Positions 19,898 to 29,838 are shown, counted from the first letter of the stretch. The stretch: 64,000 nucleotides of DNA from Ponticaulis sp. (GCA_002701295.1 NZUJ01000127.1:22750-86749), one strand, 5' to 3'. The notes: generated by a model from the letters alone, not told the origin. A program made the numbers and translations.

Positions 19898-20538
19898 GAC
19901 CCATCTCCATTATTTGTTGAACTCAGATGAAACAGCGCAATCAGGGTTTCCGCGCGTGACTTAAGTGTTCCGGCCTCCAGAAGCGCCTGTTTCTCGACCG
20001 GCGAAAACGGGCAGCTCGTACACAGTGCGTTGATCAGTGTCGCCTCCGGAACGTCTTCCATCGTATCCCAGTCGGCTTTCAGGTCATTGCGCTTCAGATA
20101 GCGTTTGAGTTCGAAAAGAATTTCGTCACGATCCACGCCGCCCGTCGCGTCGGCCTGTGTCAGGTCATGGCTATAGCCCGACCAATCGGCGCGCACTTCG
20201 CGATAAGGGCGCTCGAAGGGCAGTTCTTCAGCAATCGCGAACCGGCAAATACCTTCCAGACTGATCAGATACCGTCCGTCATTGGTTTCGCCATATTGAG
20301 CGATCCGTCCAAGTGTTCCCACATCAGCCAGATCGGGATGATGGCGCTCGCCGCCTGTCGGCTGGATCATGCCAATCATGCCATCCCCCGCCATACAGTC
20401 ATCCACCATGTTCAGGTATCGCGGCTCGAACACATTCAATGGCAGAATGCCGCCCGGAAACAGCACCACACTCGTCAACGGAAAAACCGGAAACGTCTCT
20501 GGCAGCTGATCAATCCGAGTATAGGCTATTTGCGACAT
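19885..20538 (-). CDS. LON-protease substrate-binding-domain protein
   Basis: [75 protein letters not shown]. Confidence 0.92.
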   Translation of the reverse strand: MSQIAYTRIDQLPETFPVFPLTSVVLFPGGILPLNVFEPRYLNMVDDCMAGDGMIGMIQPTGGERHHPDLADVGTLGRIAQYGETNDGRYLISLEGICRFAIAEELPFERPYREVRADWSGYSHDLTQADATGGVDRDEILFELKRYLKRNDLKADWDTMEDVPEATLINALCTSCPFSPVEKQALLEAGTLKSRAETLIALFHLSSTNNGDGSWQN

Positions 20539-20556
20539 ATTTCGTCCGTATCAGGA

Positions 20557-21453
20557 TCAGGAGAAGACGAGCGAGGACAAACGCCGTCTGCCCTTCTTGG
20601 TCACATCGGCTTTCGGGCCCGCCGCTTCAAAAAGCTTCAGCAACAGCTCTTTCGCTGCGCCCTCATTCCAGTTGAGGTCATCCTGCAAAATCCCGAACAG
20701 CGTGTCACTGGCCGCCTCATGCTTTCCGGCAGCAATCTCTGCTTCGGCCAGTTCGTAGGCGGTCGCATGGTCGCCTGGATTGGCAGCCAGTTTGTCTCGC
20801 AGGGCGGAGAGCTCATCTGTATCCGCACCATCACCAAGCAGTTCGAGCGCCGTCAGAACGCCTTTCACATCCGGGTGGCTGCGTTGATCTTCTGGCACCA
20901 TGTCGAGCGTCATACGTGCGCGTTCCGCATCGTCATTGGCCAGATAGCATCGCGCCAGCCCAGCAATCGCTGACACATTGCCCTCATCCTGCTGGATAAT
21001 CGCAGAATACAGCTGAGCCGCGCCCGTCACATCGCCGGACTGGAATAACTGGCTCGCATGGTCGATGGCTTCCTGAACCTGCTGTGCGCCCGAGGTTCCG
21101 GAAAGAAGCTTATCGATGAATTGTTTCACCTGAGGCTCTGGCAGAGCGCCCATGAACGCATCAACCGGGCGTCCATCGACAAATCCGAAGACCGCCGGAA
21201 TGGAGCGCACACCAAGCTGACCAGCAATGCCCTGGTTCTCATCCATGTTGATCTTGACCAGCTTCACCTTGCCGCCCGACTCGCGCACGACCTTCTCAAG
21301 TGTCGGGGTCAACTGTTTACACGGGCCGCACCAGGGCGCCCAGAAGTCCACCAGAACAGCAGCATCTTTGGAGGCCTCGACCACATCAGCCATAAAGGTC
21401 TGATCCGTGCCATCCTTGATTACATCGCCTGAAGCGCCACCAGCCAGTTCCAT
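20557..21453 (-). CDS. Thioredoxin with C-terminal TPR region (YbbN/CnoX-like)
   Basis: VLVDFWAPWCGPCKQLTPTLEKVV thioredoxin motif followed by TPR-like repeats. Confidence 0.92.
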   Translation of the reverse strand: MELAGGASGDVIKDGTDQTFMADVVEASKDAAVLVDFWAPWCGPCKQLTPTLEKVVRESGGKVKLVKINMDENQGIAGQLGVRSIPAVFGFVDGRPVDAFMGALPEPQVKQFIDKLLSGTSGAQQVQEAIDHASQLFQSGDVTGAAQLYSAIIQQDEGNVSAIAGLARCYLANDDAERARMTLDMVPEDQRSHPDVKGVLTALELLGDGADTDELSALRDKLAANPGDHATAYELAEAEIAAGKHEAASDTLFGILQDDLNWNEGAAKELLLKLFEAAGPKADVTKKGRRRLSSLVFS

Positions 21454-21520
21454 TCAACTCTCCATAGGGGTCATACCCCGCTAAGATGGGGCCAAGCACG
21501 GCAAACGCAAGTCGAGCCGT

Positions 21521-22036
21521 TCAGCCGCCAGCTTCATCTTCCAGCACCGAAAAATCAATCACTTCGGCCGAATGGCCTACTGCCGCCAGAAACCGATCAA
21601 AATCCGCCCGCGCAATTGCTGTTGTCATGTCATTCCGAAGCGGATGGAAATTCAGTGGATCGCTGTCACTCAGCGTCTTTTCCAAAATGAACCGCACGGG
21701 TTTGGAGGCCGGATTGGCCAGCGCAAAAGCCGTAACAGACCCAGGCGTCACGCCAAGATGTGACACCATCAGGTCTTCCGGTCCGAACGACAACCGCCCT
21801 GTCCCGATCAGCTTATGCAGCCGGTTGAGCTTCAGTTGAGTGTGCGCCTCTGCAGAGATCAGCACCAGCTGGCCCGCCTTATCCTTCAGAAACAGGTTCT
21901 TCGAGTGCCCGCCTGGCATGCCGGCCTTCAGGTCCTGACCTTCCTCAACGGTGAAGGTGGGCTTGTGCTGATAGGTTCGCACGGGAATTTCCAGCCTGTC
22001 GAACAGGCGAAACAATTCATCAGGTGTGGTTGCCAT
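21521..22036 (-). CDS. YbaK/ProX-family aminoacyl-tRNA deacylase
   Basis: GMPGGHSKNLFLKDKAGQLVLISAEAHTQLKLNRLHKLIGTGRLSFGPEDLMVSHLGVTPGSVTAFAL. Confidence 0.88.
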   Translation of the reverse strand: MATTPDELFRLFDRLEIPVRTYQHKPTFTVEEGQDLKAGMPGGHSKNLFLKDKAGQLVLISAEAHTQLKLNRLHKLIGTGRLSFGPEDLMVSHLGVTPGSVTAFALANPASKPVRFILEKTLSDSDPLNFHPLRNDMTTAIARADFDRFLAAVGHSAEVIDFSVLEDEAGG

Positions 22037-22111
22037 GTCCGGCGCTTGCCTCGTGTCTTCGGATCGGCTGTAAGTAGCAGATTGCCCTGTTTCACCCAGT
22101 CAGAGACGTCA

Positions 22112-22849
22112 ATGCAACTCGATTGTTACCGAATTTACGCACAGGCCCCGAAAATTGTACCCGGCAGATCCCGGCGCGAATGGATGGACTCCTTTGCCGA
22201 CCGACACCCCTATCGCTGCCTGCCGCTCACCATGGCGAATTCCACCGGCTGGGAGATCCTCTGCCCGATTGATCTGGAAATCGAATGGAATGGCGGGGAA
22301 ATGGAAGATGCGATCCGACTGACGAGCTCAGCAGGTGATGCATCTGTAAAGTCCTTTGCGGGCAGTCACTTCCGGCGCGGCATTGTCACCATGCATACGG
22401 GCCACCTGTTTCGCACTCCGCCCGGTTGGGCGGTCTGGTGTGGCGGCGCGCCGAACTGGCCAAAAGACGGGATCGCGCCATTGTCTGGCCTGGTTGAGAC
22501 CGACTGGCTTCCCTTTCCTTTCACCATGAACTGGCAGATGACGCGCCCGGGCAAGGTTCGTTTTGAAAAGGACGAACCTTTTTGCTTCATCACCCTCACC
22601 GAACACCACAAGCTCGAAGAAGTGCAGCCAGAGCTTCACATGCTGGATTCCAACCCGGACCTTAAAGCTGAATTTCAGGCCTGGTCTGACAGCCGGGCAG
22701 ATTTCAACAAACGCCTTGCCGGCCGCGAAGAAGAGGCCATGCGAGACCGCTGGCAACGTCACTATATGCGCGGAACGAAGTCCACCGGCACCGCAGCTGA
22801 AACTCAGCACAAGACAAAACGAATGCTCAAGGCGCCGAAAGAGGTATGA
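22112..22849 (+). CDS. DUF6065-like protein
   Basis: MQLDCYRIYAQAPKIVPGRSRREWMDSFADRHPYRCLPLTMANSTGWEILCPIDLEIEWNGG. In-frame ATG at 22112 preferred over the long ORF. Confidence 0.65.
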   Translation: MQLDCYRIYAQAPKIVPGRSRREWMDSFADRHPYRCLPLTMANSTGWEILCPIDLEIEWNGGEMEDAIRLTSSAGDASVKSFAGSHFRRGIVTMHTGHLFRTPPGWAVWCGGAPNWPKDGIAPLSGLVETDWLPFPFTMNWQMTRPGKVRFEKDEPFCFITLTEHHKLEEVQPELHMLDSNPDLKAEFQAWSDSRADFNKRLAGREEEAMRDRWQRHYMRGTKSTGTAAETQHKTKRMLKAPKEV

Positions 22850-23586
22850 TCAGGCGGCTGGCGGTCATATGCAGCATTTTACTGCTTTTGTCCGCCTGTT
22901 CTGCCAGTTTCGAAGATCAGTGGGTAAAGGGCGAAACAGGCCGCGTCACCCGCATTCTGGATGGCGATACGCTTGCGCTTGAAAGTGGTCAGATTGTTAA
23001 ACTCGTCAGCGTCGAAGCACCGCGTACCGGCAGCTATGACAGAGATCCCGACCCGCATGGTGAAAAATCGCGCCGCATAATGGAAAGTCTGGCGCTCGGG
23101 CGGGAGGCCACGCTTTATTACCCCGGCATGACGACGGATCGGTATGATCGCGCGCTCGCGCAGGTGACGATTAAAACTGAGAGCGGCGAGACACTCTGGC
23201 TCAATGAAGAACTTGTCCGGAAGGGTGCCTGCTGGGTGCGTATTTATGCCGACACTGCAGCCGGTAGCGAACCACTCTGGATTTCAGAAATAGCCGCGCG
23301 ATCTGCGAAATCAGGTCTGTGGCGCGAAGCTCCGCCCATTGCGTCGATCGAACAAGCGCGCGCTGCCGACGGAAAGTTTCTCATATTGCGAGGCTCACTC
23401 GGCATGTCAGAAATGCAGGAGGAGGATTGCCGCGTGTCGATGATGGGCACTGAGTTGGAAGTCGATCTCGACGCCTTTGCAGGCCGCTGCCCGGTCTTAC
23501 CACTGGGCGAGGTTGAAATCCGCGGATGGGCACGCGGTGGGGTCATCTATGTCGGTTCCGGCTCAAACCTTCGGCCGGCACATTAA
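22846..23586 (+). CDS. Thermonuclease-family (SNase-like) lipoprotein
   Basis: Lipobox SILLLLSACS. GRVTRILDGDTLALESGQIVKLVSVEAPR...EKSRRIMESLALGREATLYYPGMTTDRYDRALAQV. Confidence 0.82.
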   Translation: MIRRLAVICSILLLLSACSASFEDQWVKGETGRVTRILDGDTLALESGQIVKLVSVEAPRTGSYDRDPDPHGEKSRRIMESLALGREATLYYPGMTTDRYDRALAQVTIKTESGETLWLNEELVRKGACWVRIYADTAAGSEPLWISEIAARSAKSGLWREAPPIASIEQARAADGKFLILRGSLGMSEMQEEDCRVSMMGTELEVDLDAFAGRCPVLPLGEVEIRGWARGGVIYVGSGSNLRPAH

Positions 23587-24473
23587 ACTGTTGGCAGAAT
23601 ACCAGAGGTCTCCGGATCACCAGCAATCTTGATCAGCGAGTCACGCAACTTGGCGAGCGCCGCATGCTCAATCTGACGCACACGCTCTTTGGAGATACTC
23701 AGTTGCTCACCCAGGCTTTCCAGTGTCACGCTTTCATCGCGCAGCTTGCGCGCTCTGATAATCGTTTGTTCGCGCGGTGACAGACGCGACATGGCTTCGG
23801 CGATCCAGCGTCGACGTTGAGCACCATCGCGTTCTTCCATAACCGATTGTTCCGGCGTGGGATTTAGCTCGTCGGGCATCAGGTCCTGAAACTGAGACTG
23901 ACCATCTTCCGCAACCGGCGCATTGAGGGACTTGTCAGACGCCGAAAGTCTCGCCGCCATTTTTTCGACATCGCGGGCCGGCACACCCAGTTGCTGGGCG
24001 ATCCAGTCACGTGATTCTTCAGACAGCGTATCGCCGTCCAGATCGTTGATCTTGGCGCGCAACCGCTTGAGATTGAAGAAGAGGGATTTCTGGGCTGCGG
24101 TCGTCCCGGTCCGGACAATTGACCAGTTTCTCAGAACAAAGTCCTGAATGGAGGACCGGATCCACCAGCTTGCATAAGTGGAAAAGCGCACGTCGCGCGA
24201 TGGCTCGAAACGGGCTGCTGCCTGCATCAGGCCAATATTGCCTTCCTGAATGAGATCACTCATCGGCAGACCGTAGTTACGGAATTTTCCGGCCATCGAA
24301 ATAACCAGCCGGACATAGGCAGACGTCAGCTCGTGCAGAGCCTCTTCGTCATCATCTTCCCGCCAGCGTGTTGCCAGATCGCGCTCATGGTCTGGATCCA
24401 GAAGAGCGGTCTGCATGGCGTGCCGAACAAATTTTCGATCCGGATCCGGTCGGGTATTGTCAGCGAGGGCCAT
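23583..24473 (-). CDS. rpoH: RNA polymerase heat-shock sigma factor RpoH (sigma-32)
   Basis: ELTSAYVRLVISMAGKFRNYGLPMSDLIQEGNIGLMQAAARFEPSRDVRFSTYASWWIRSSIQDFVLRNWSIVRTGTTAAQKSLFFNLKRLR with RpoH box. Sigma-4 LGEQLSISKERVRQIEHAALAKLR. Confidence 0.96.
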   Translation of the reverse strand: MALADNTRPDPDRKFVRHAMQTALLDPDHERDLATRWREDDDEEALHELTSAYVRLVISMAGKFRNYGLPMSDLIQEGNIGLMQAAARFEPSRDVRFSTYASWWIRSSIQDFVLRNWSIVRTGTTAAQKSLFFNLKRLRAKINDLDGDTLSEESRDWIAQQLGVPARDVEKMAARLSASDKSLNAPVAEDGQSQFQDLMPDELNPTPEQSVMEERDGAQRRRWIAEAMSRLSPREQTIIRARKLRDESVTLESLGEQLSISKERVRQIEHAALAKLRDSLIKIAGDPETSGILPTV

Positions 24474-24479
24474 GGTCTA

Positions 24480-24499
24480 CTCCTTCTTCCTAGAAGGAG
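24480..24499 (-). promoter_or_regulatory. Perfect hairpin sequestering rpoH Shine-Dalgarno (candidate RNA thermometer)
   Basis: mRNA sense: CUCCUUCU-AGGA-AGAAGGAG-UAGACC-AUG. Right arm is the SD; left arm is fully complementary. Confidence 0.6.
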
Positions 24500-24551
24500 A
24501 TACGCACAAGGCCCTCAACTGGATCAGATTTGGCCTGAATTTTCTTCGAAA

Positions 24552-25070
24552 TCAGGCCGCTTTTTTCGAAAGAGAAACAGAAAGCTTCTCCATAGCCTCG
24601 TCACGACCAATGTTTTCAACGGCCGCAAGTTCACGTGCCATACGATCAAGTGCAGATTCATAAAGCTGGCGCTCGGAGTAAGATTGCTCTGGCTGGTCTT
24701 CAGCACGGTGCAGGTCACGCACCACTTCCGCAATCGAAATCAGATCGCCAGAATTGATCTTTGCTTCGTATTCCTGAGCACGTCGGCTCCACATTGTACG
24801 CTTGATCCGCGCGCGGCCTGTCAGCGTGTGCAACGCATCATCAACAAGCTTGGACCCGGCGAGTGCACGCATGCCAGAATCAACGGCGCGAGCAGTTGGT
24901 ACACGCAGGATCATTTTGTCCTGCTCAAAAGAAACGACGTAAACTTCGAAATCGATACCGGCGACGGATTCTTTTTCGATGCCGGTTATGGTCCCCACTC
25001 CATGCGCCGGATAAACGACGTGTTGCCCTACTTCAAACGCTGCTTTTTTGTCCTGAGCACGTTTTGCCAT
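24552..25070 (-). CDS. carD: CarD-family transcriptional regulator
   Basis: FEVGQHVVYPAHGVGTITGIEKESVAGIDFEVYVVSFEQDKMILRVPTARA. Start at MAKRAQDKKA preferred. Confidence 0.94.
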   Translation of the reverse strand: MAKRAQDKKAAFEVGQHVVYPAHGVGTITGIEKESVAGIDFEVYVVSFEQDKMILRVPTARAVDSGMRALAGSKLVDDALHTLTGRARIKRTMWSRRAQEYEAKINSGDLISIAEVVRDLHRAEDQPEQSYSERQLYESALDRMARELAAVENIGRDEAMEKLSVSLSKKAA

Positions 25071-25277
25071 GTTTATTATACCTTTCAACGCAACCAATCG
25101 ACGCCCAATAAATCTCCACCTCATTCATAGAGAGCGAGGTTCCGGCAATTTTTACCTTTCATTAGGATTTATGGGTGTGTGGGACCTGTGTATAACATAT
25201 CTGAGACGCAAAGAACAGATGCCAGAAACAGATTCTGTTACATCATTCTATTTTCACTGTGCATTTCCAAGCGCAGA

Positions 25278-25619
25278 TCAGCTTCCAGACCCGGGTTTTT
25301 CTGAGAAATACTTCTCAAATTTTCCCTTTTCTTCCGCATACTTATCGCGGTCTTCCGGAGGCTCGCCCATGACTGTAATATTCGGCCAGATCTCGGCATA
25401 CTTCGAGTTGACCTTCAGCCACTTGCCATCGGGATCATCTTCCGTATCCGGAACAATCGCTTCAACCGGGCATTCAGGTTCGCAGACGCCACAGTCGATA
25501 CATTCATCTGGGTGGATGACGAGGAAGTTTTCACCCTCGTAAAAGCAATCCACCGGGCACACTTCGACACAATCCATGTATTTGCATTTAATACAGGCAT
25601 CGGTGACGATATAAGTCAT
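25278..25619 (-). CDS. fdxA: 7Fe-type ferredoxin (FdxA)
   Basis: [55 protein letters not shown]. Confidence 0.97.
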   Translation of the reverse strand: MTYIVTDACIKCKYMDCVEVCPVDCFYEGENFLVIHPDECIDCGVCEPECPVEAIVPDTEDDPDGKWLKVNSKYAEIWPNITVMGEPPEDRDKYAEEKGKFEKYFSEKPGSGS

Positions 25620-25675
25620 AAGTAGTCTTCTCCGGAAACTTCACGACCCCGAGATGTGTCGATCAGGACAGAATG

Positions 25676-26140
25676 TCAATTGAGAGAGTCTGAAGACTGT
25701 TGTTCGGCCCGCTGACGTGCCTCAGCGCGTGCGCGGTCTTCAACATGAAGCAGTGACGCCACATGGCGCACAAATGCATCTTCAAACGGGCATTTTTCGC
25801 CATCAGCAAAGGTCACATAGTAGAGCCCTTCAATAAAGCTGATGCGTTGGTCTTCGCTCAGTGATTTCACAACTGATGTAAACTGATGCGCACCTGTCGC
25901 TTCTTCAGCCAGGTCCTCAGCGGTGTTCAGCACCTCTTCCGCAGCTGTCGCATCCAGATTGAAGGTCTTCTGAAGCACTTCGGTAATGCGTGTGCTCTCG
26001 ATGTCTGCATAAATGCCGTCAGACAGAGCTGCTTCAACCAGAAGCGCCGCTGCCGCCACCTGCGGATCATCCGTCCGGCCAGCTTGCACGGTTTCGTCTT
26101 CAGGCTTTCCTGAAAATAGGGATTTCAGCCATTGGAGCAT
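25676..26140 (-). CDS. TerB-family (tellurite-resistance-like) protein
   Basis: AAALLVEAALSDGIYADIESTRITEVLQKTFNLDATAAEEVL...RISFIEGLYYVTFADGEKCPFEDAFVRHVASLL. Confidence 0.88.
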   Translation of the reverse strand: MLQWLKSLFSGKPEDETVQAGRTDDPQVAAAALLVEAALSDGIYADIESTRITEVLQKTFNLDATAAEEVLNTAEDLAEEATGAHQFTSVVKSLSEDQRISFIEGLYYVTFADGEKCPFEDAFVRHVASLLHVEDRARAEARQRAEQQSSDSLN

Positions 26141-26439
26141 CAGATCGTTCCGTTCTCTGCTGTTTCGATTAGCTTTTCATAGCATGCCTGCGCTTCAATA
26201 GCAGGTCCGCGCCGTTCAGGAAGAGCGCAAATCCGTACGGTGATCAATTCGCGACCTTTTCGAAAGGTCAGGATGTCACCCACCATGACAGTCGCGCCGG
26301 GTTTACTGGACTTTCGGATCAGGCCTGTGCGGTCGATCCGGACGCCCCGGCTGGTCACGGCCTTGGCCGCATCGGGGCGCTGTTTGAAAAAGCGGCACCG
26401 GCAAAGCCAGATATCAAGGCGCTGTTCAGTCTCACTCAC
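26140..26439 (-). CDS. S4-domain RNA-binding protein (Hsp15-like)
   Basis: QRLDIWLCRCRFFKQRPDAAKAVTSRGVRIDRTGLIRKSSKPGATVMVGDILTFRKGRELITVRI. Confidence 0.92.
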   Translation of the reverse strand: MSETEQRLDIWLCRCRFFKQRPDAAKAVTSRGVRIDRTGLIRKSSKPGATVMVGDILTFRKGRELITVRICALPERRGPAIEAQACYEKLIETAENGTI

Positions 26440-29375
26440 CGGGGCGTGTCACCCGATGTTGAGCTGTCAGAGTCCTTGTCCGCCGTTGCTACCGCTTCTT
26501 CGGTTTTTGTTTCTGGCTTTTCTGATCCTTCAGCAGGTGTCGCCAGTCCTTCAGTCTCCGAAACCGGGCTTTCCACTGCTGGGCGCGTTTCTGTCTCTGG
26601 TCCATGAGAAGACTCTGGGGTCACAGCCTCCGGGTTTGAACCCTCAACAGCTGTATTTTCCGCGACAGCCTCACCAGTAGCAGGCTTCTTGCCTGGTTTT
26701 TTCTTCTTCTTTTTGGGCTTTGGTGGCGGCTCAGGCGGAAGAAGGCTCGCCAGCGCAGCAAACGGATTGTCCGGATCATTCTTGCGCTTTTCAGCACGTT
26801 CCGCAGCTTTCGCTTTCGCGACATTCCGGTCATCCCGGCGAGGCGGACGATTACCCGGCTTGAAGTCCTTGGACTTGCCGCGCGGTGGACGAGCGCCGCC
26901 TTCTTTGGCACTCTCAGTTGGCGGTCCACGTCGCGGGCGACGTGGCGGACGTCCATCAGGATTGGCGCGCGCCTTGAACCGCCAGGATTTTACGGTCTGG
27001 GTTTCCGCATCATGTTCGGCAGGTGCCAGCCCATAGGCTTTCAGCACTTCGACAAATGCCTCACCCGGACAGGACACGACTGATGCAAGATCAGCCGGTA
27101 TTTCGAACTGATTCTTACCGGCTTCCTTGCGGCGCTTGTCGATTTCCCAGGCGAGTCGTTCAGCAAGGTCAGCGCGGATCGCCCGCGGCCCGAAACGCAG
27201 ATAGCCCTGCGAATGCAGCGCGCCATCACTCCAGCCCTCTTCAATGGCGAAACTGCCCGCACCAGTCGGCGCAATCATGACATCTGTGCTGTTGAACACC
27301 GAAAAGAGCCGCGCAATATGGGCTTGTTGTGCGGGCTTGGTCGTCTCCGGCGCATAGGCCGCCACGCGACCTGTGCGAATTCCCCAGCCTTTCAACGCTT
27401 CACGCTCTTCAGCATTGAGGCGCACCGGCGGATCATCCTCACGCAGATCAACTGCTGACCCGGACTCCAGCACCCGGAAGGCCAGACCACGCGCTGCACC
27501 CGGCAGGTCAACATCATTCAGCTGTTTGCGCAGCGCTGTCAGCGCTGGCAGCAACTTCAGTGTTGTTTCATGCAGCCAGAGCTCAGCGCGATCACGCGCC
27601 CGCTCGCGTTCTTCAACGGCAGCATCTTCGGCGCCGATCAGTTCCGCACGCGGCATCATCCAGTCCGGGCCTTTCACAAGCCGCGCGACAGGGTGCTCAT
27701 TGAACAGGATCTGACCATAATCATTCATAGAGAAAGCGTGATTATGCGTCGTCGCGATATCAGACAAACGCTTCGACAGGATAGGCTTCAACGCCATCAT
27801 CGCGGCTGTGCGGACGGCTTTGCCTTCCACGGTATTGGCCTGTGTGACCGGTCTGAACACCAGACCTTCAAGGTGGCCAACAACGTGCCCCTCGACTGTA
27901 ATCTCACCATTGTCACCAAATCCGGCTTCCATTGCATCCTCTCGGCTGAGCCCGCGCATCAAAGCGGTGGTTCTCTTGTCTACAAAGCGAAGAGTCAAAC
28001 GTTCATGCAGAGCATCTGACAACAAATCCTCAATTTCTCGCGTCTGACCGCGCCAAATCTCGGCATTTTGAACCCAGTCGGAGCGATTTGCCGCATAGGT
28101 CCATGTCCGGATCGCCGCCAGCCGTGTTTGTAACACATCAATATCGCCCTCAGTAGAGCGAAGTCGGGACAGCGCTCTTTCCATCCATTCACAAGACAAA
28201 CGCGCATCCGGGTCGTGAAGCTGAGACCATAGCGCCTGAACCACGCGCAAATGTCCTTCTACCCCGGTTCGACGAAAATCCGGCAAACAACACAAATCCC
28301 AGAGCCGCTTCACCCGCGCCCCAGTCGTCGTGGCCGTCGTCACATCCGTATCCATGGCCATACGGCGCAGCGTGGCTTCATCCAGCGCGTCCGGCGTGTG
28401 GCGCAGAATGGGTGATCCGCTTGGCTTCGTCAGTGTCTGGAGCAAACGCTCAATCGAGCGATAACTCAGCTCATAATTCCGCCACTGGATCTGCTGGACG
28501 GACTCAAAATTATGCGTCTCGATGCGGATGACCGTGTCATCTTCAAAAGGTGGACAATCGCCTGTTTCCCCGAATGTCCCATCGGTCCGAAACCGTCCGG
28601 CGCGACCGGCAATCTGTCCTGCCTCGGCGGGCGTTAGTTGCCGTCTGCGGCGCCCGTCAAATTTCGACCGACTGGCAAAGGCGATATGTTCCACATCCAG
28701 ATTCAGCCCCATACCGATGGCGTCAGTCGCCACCAGATAGTCCACTTCTCCCGATTGATAGAGGTCAACTTGCGCATTCCGCGTCCGGGGCGACAACGCC
28801 CCCATGACAACAGCCGCCCCGCCGCGCTGCCGCTTTAACAGCTCGGCAATCGCATAGACTTCGTCAGCAGAAAACGCCACAATCGCCGAGCGTTTCGGCA
28901 GCTTGGTAATCTTGCGCGGACCTACATACATCAGCTCGGAAAACCGCTCGCGATGATTGGTATCGACATCCAGCCCAAGCTCGAACAACACCTCCCGCAT
29001 GGGTTCAGAGCCCAATAATAACGTCTCATGCAGGCCGCGCGCGTTCAGAATACGATGGGTAAAGACATGTCCGCGGTCGGGGTCTGTCGCCAGCTGAATT
29101 TCATCAACTGCCATGAAATCGACTTCACGCGACATCGGCATGGCCTCGACCGTACAGATGAAATATCGCGCGCTCTCTGGCCAGATGCGCTCCTCACCCG
29201 TGACCAGCGCCACCGCCGCCTCACCCTTTTTCTCCACGACCTTGTCATAGATTTCCCGGGCGAGCAGACGCAAAGGCAGGCCGATCATGCCCGACCGATA
29301 GGCCAGCATGCGTTCCAGTGCGTAGTGAGTTTTGCCCGTATTGGTTGGCCCGAGCACGGCAATCAGTTTGCTCAT
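26436..29375 (-). CDS. SUV3-like superfamily 2 helicase with Lys/Pro-rich C-terminal tail
   Basis: MSKLIAVLGPTNTGKTHYALERMLAYRSGMIGLPLRLLAREIYDKVV...VATDAIGMGLNLDVEHIAFASRSKFDG...GQIAGRAGRF. In-frame ATG at 29375. Confidence 0.93.
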   Translation of the reverse strand: MSKLIAVLGPTNTGKTHYALERMLAYRSGMIGLPLRLLAREIYDKVVEKKGEAAVALVTGEERIWPESARYFICTVEAMPMSREVDFMAVDEIQLATDPDRGHVFTHRILNARGLHETLLLGSEPMREVLFELGLDVDTNHRERFSELMYVGPRKITKLPKRSAIVAFSADEVYAIAELLKRQRGGAAVVMGALSPRTRNAQVDLYQSGEVDYLVATDAIGMGLNLDVEHIAFASRSKFDGRRRRQLTPAEAGQIAGRAGRFRTDGTFGETGDCPPFEDDTVIRIETHNFESVQQIQWRNYELSYRSIERLLQTLTKPSGSPILRHTPDALDEATLRRMAMDTDVTTATTTGARVKRLWDLCCLPDFRRTGVEGHLRVVQALWSQLHDPDARLSCEWMERALSRLRSTEGDIDVLQTRLAAIRTWTYAANRSDWVQNAEIWRGQTREIEDLLSDALHERLTLRFVDKRTTALMRGLSREDAMEAGFGDNGEITVEGHVVGHLEGLVFRPVTQANTVEGKAVRTAAMMALKPILSKRLSDIATTHNHAFSMNDYGQILFNEHPVARLVKGPDWMMPRAELIGAEDAAVEERERARDRAELWLHETTLKLLPALTALRKQLNDVDLPGAARGLAFRVLESGSAVDLREDDPPVRLNAEEREALKGWGIRTGRVAAYAPETTKPAQQAHIARLFSVFNSTDVMIAPTGAGSFAIEEGWSDGALHSQGYLRFGPRAIRADLAERLAWEIDKRRKEAGKNQFEIPADLASVVSCPGEAFVEVLKAYGLAPAEHDAETQTVKSWRFKARANPDGRPPRRPRRGPPTESAKEGGARPPRGKSKDFKPGNRPPRRDDRNVAKAKAAERAEKRKNDPDNPFAALASLLPPEPPPKPKKKKKKPGKKPATGEAVAENTAVEGSNPEAVTPESSHGPETETRPAVESPVSETEGLATPAEGSEKPETKTEEAVATADKDSDSSTSGDTPR

Positions 29376-29499
29376 CGAGGTGAGACAGAAATCCGGTAGC
29401 AGCGTTCTCCCAGCCCTAGCGGGATGCTGGTCGCGGGGCAAGTGAATGTGTGTCAGACTGAGCTGAGCCTTTGACCTCACTTTGGAAAAGGAGTGGTTT

Positions 29500-29838
29500 G
29501 TGAAACTCAATCCAATTCAGCTTACTCAATTCAGCCTGGCGCTCGCCTTACTGTGTTCCTGCTCCAATACAAAAACTGAAGATGGGCCCATCGTGGCGAT
29601 TGAAATAGGCTGCGATTCAACAAAAGATGAGCACCAGTTTGCGCTTATGGCGTTGAAAATCAACTTGTTAGAGCGCGAGTTTCCGCACTGCTATGAAGAC
29701 GTGGTTGTACACGGAGAGGATTATGTCTCCATGAATGTGTGCCAAGGGCATGTCCAGAATATCGAGTTTAATCTCGATAATGTTTGTGATGGCAGGTATT
29801 TCATCCGAACGTTTGATGACCTTCGTGTTCAGGACTAA
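29500..29838 (+). CDS. Hypothetical lipoprotein
   Basis: GTG start after AAGGAG. VKLNPIQLTQFSLALALLCSCSN lipobox-like; Cys-rich short mature region. Confidence 0.55.
   Translation: MKLNPIQLTQFSLALALLCSCSNTKTEDGPIVAIEIGCDSTKDEHQFALMALKINLLEREFPHCYEDVVVHGEDYVSMNVCQGHVQNIEFNLDNVCDGRYFIRTFDDLRVQD

Noticed and set aside
20167-20973. 268-aa + strand ORF
   Set aside because: It is antisense across the Lon-domain and thioredoxin-TPR genes, both strongly supported on the minus strand.
25227-25239. AACAGA-t-TCTGTT palindrome between carD and fdxA
   Set aside because: Short, not positioned at a clear promoter, and plausible by chance.
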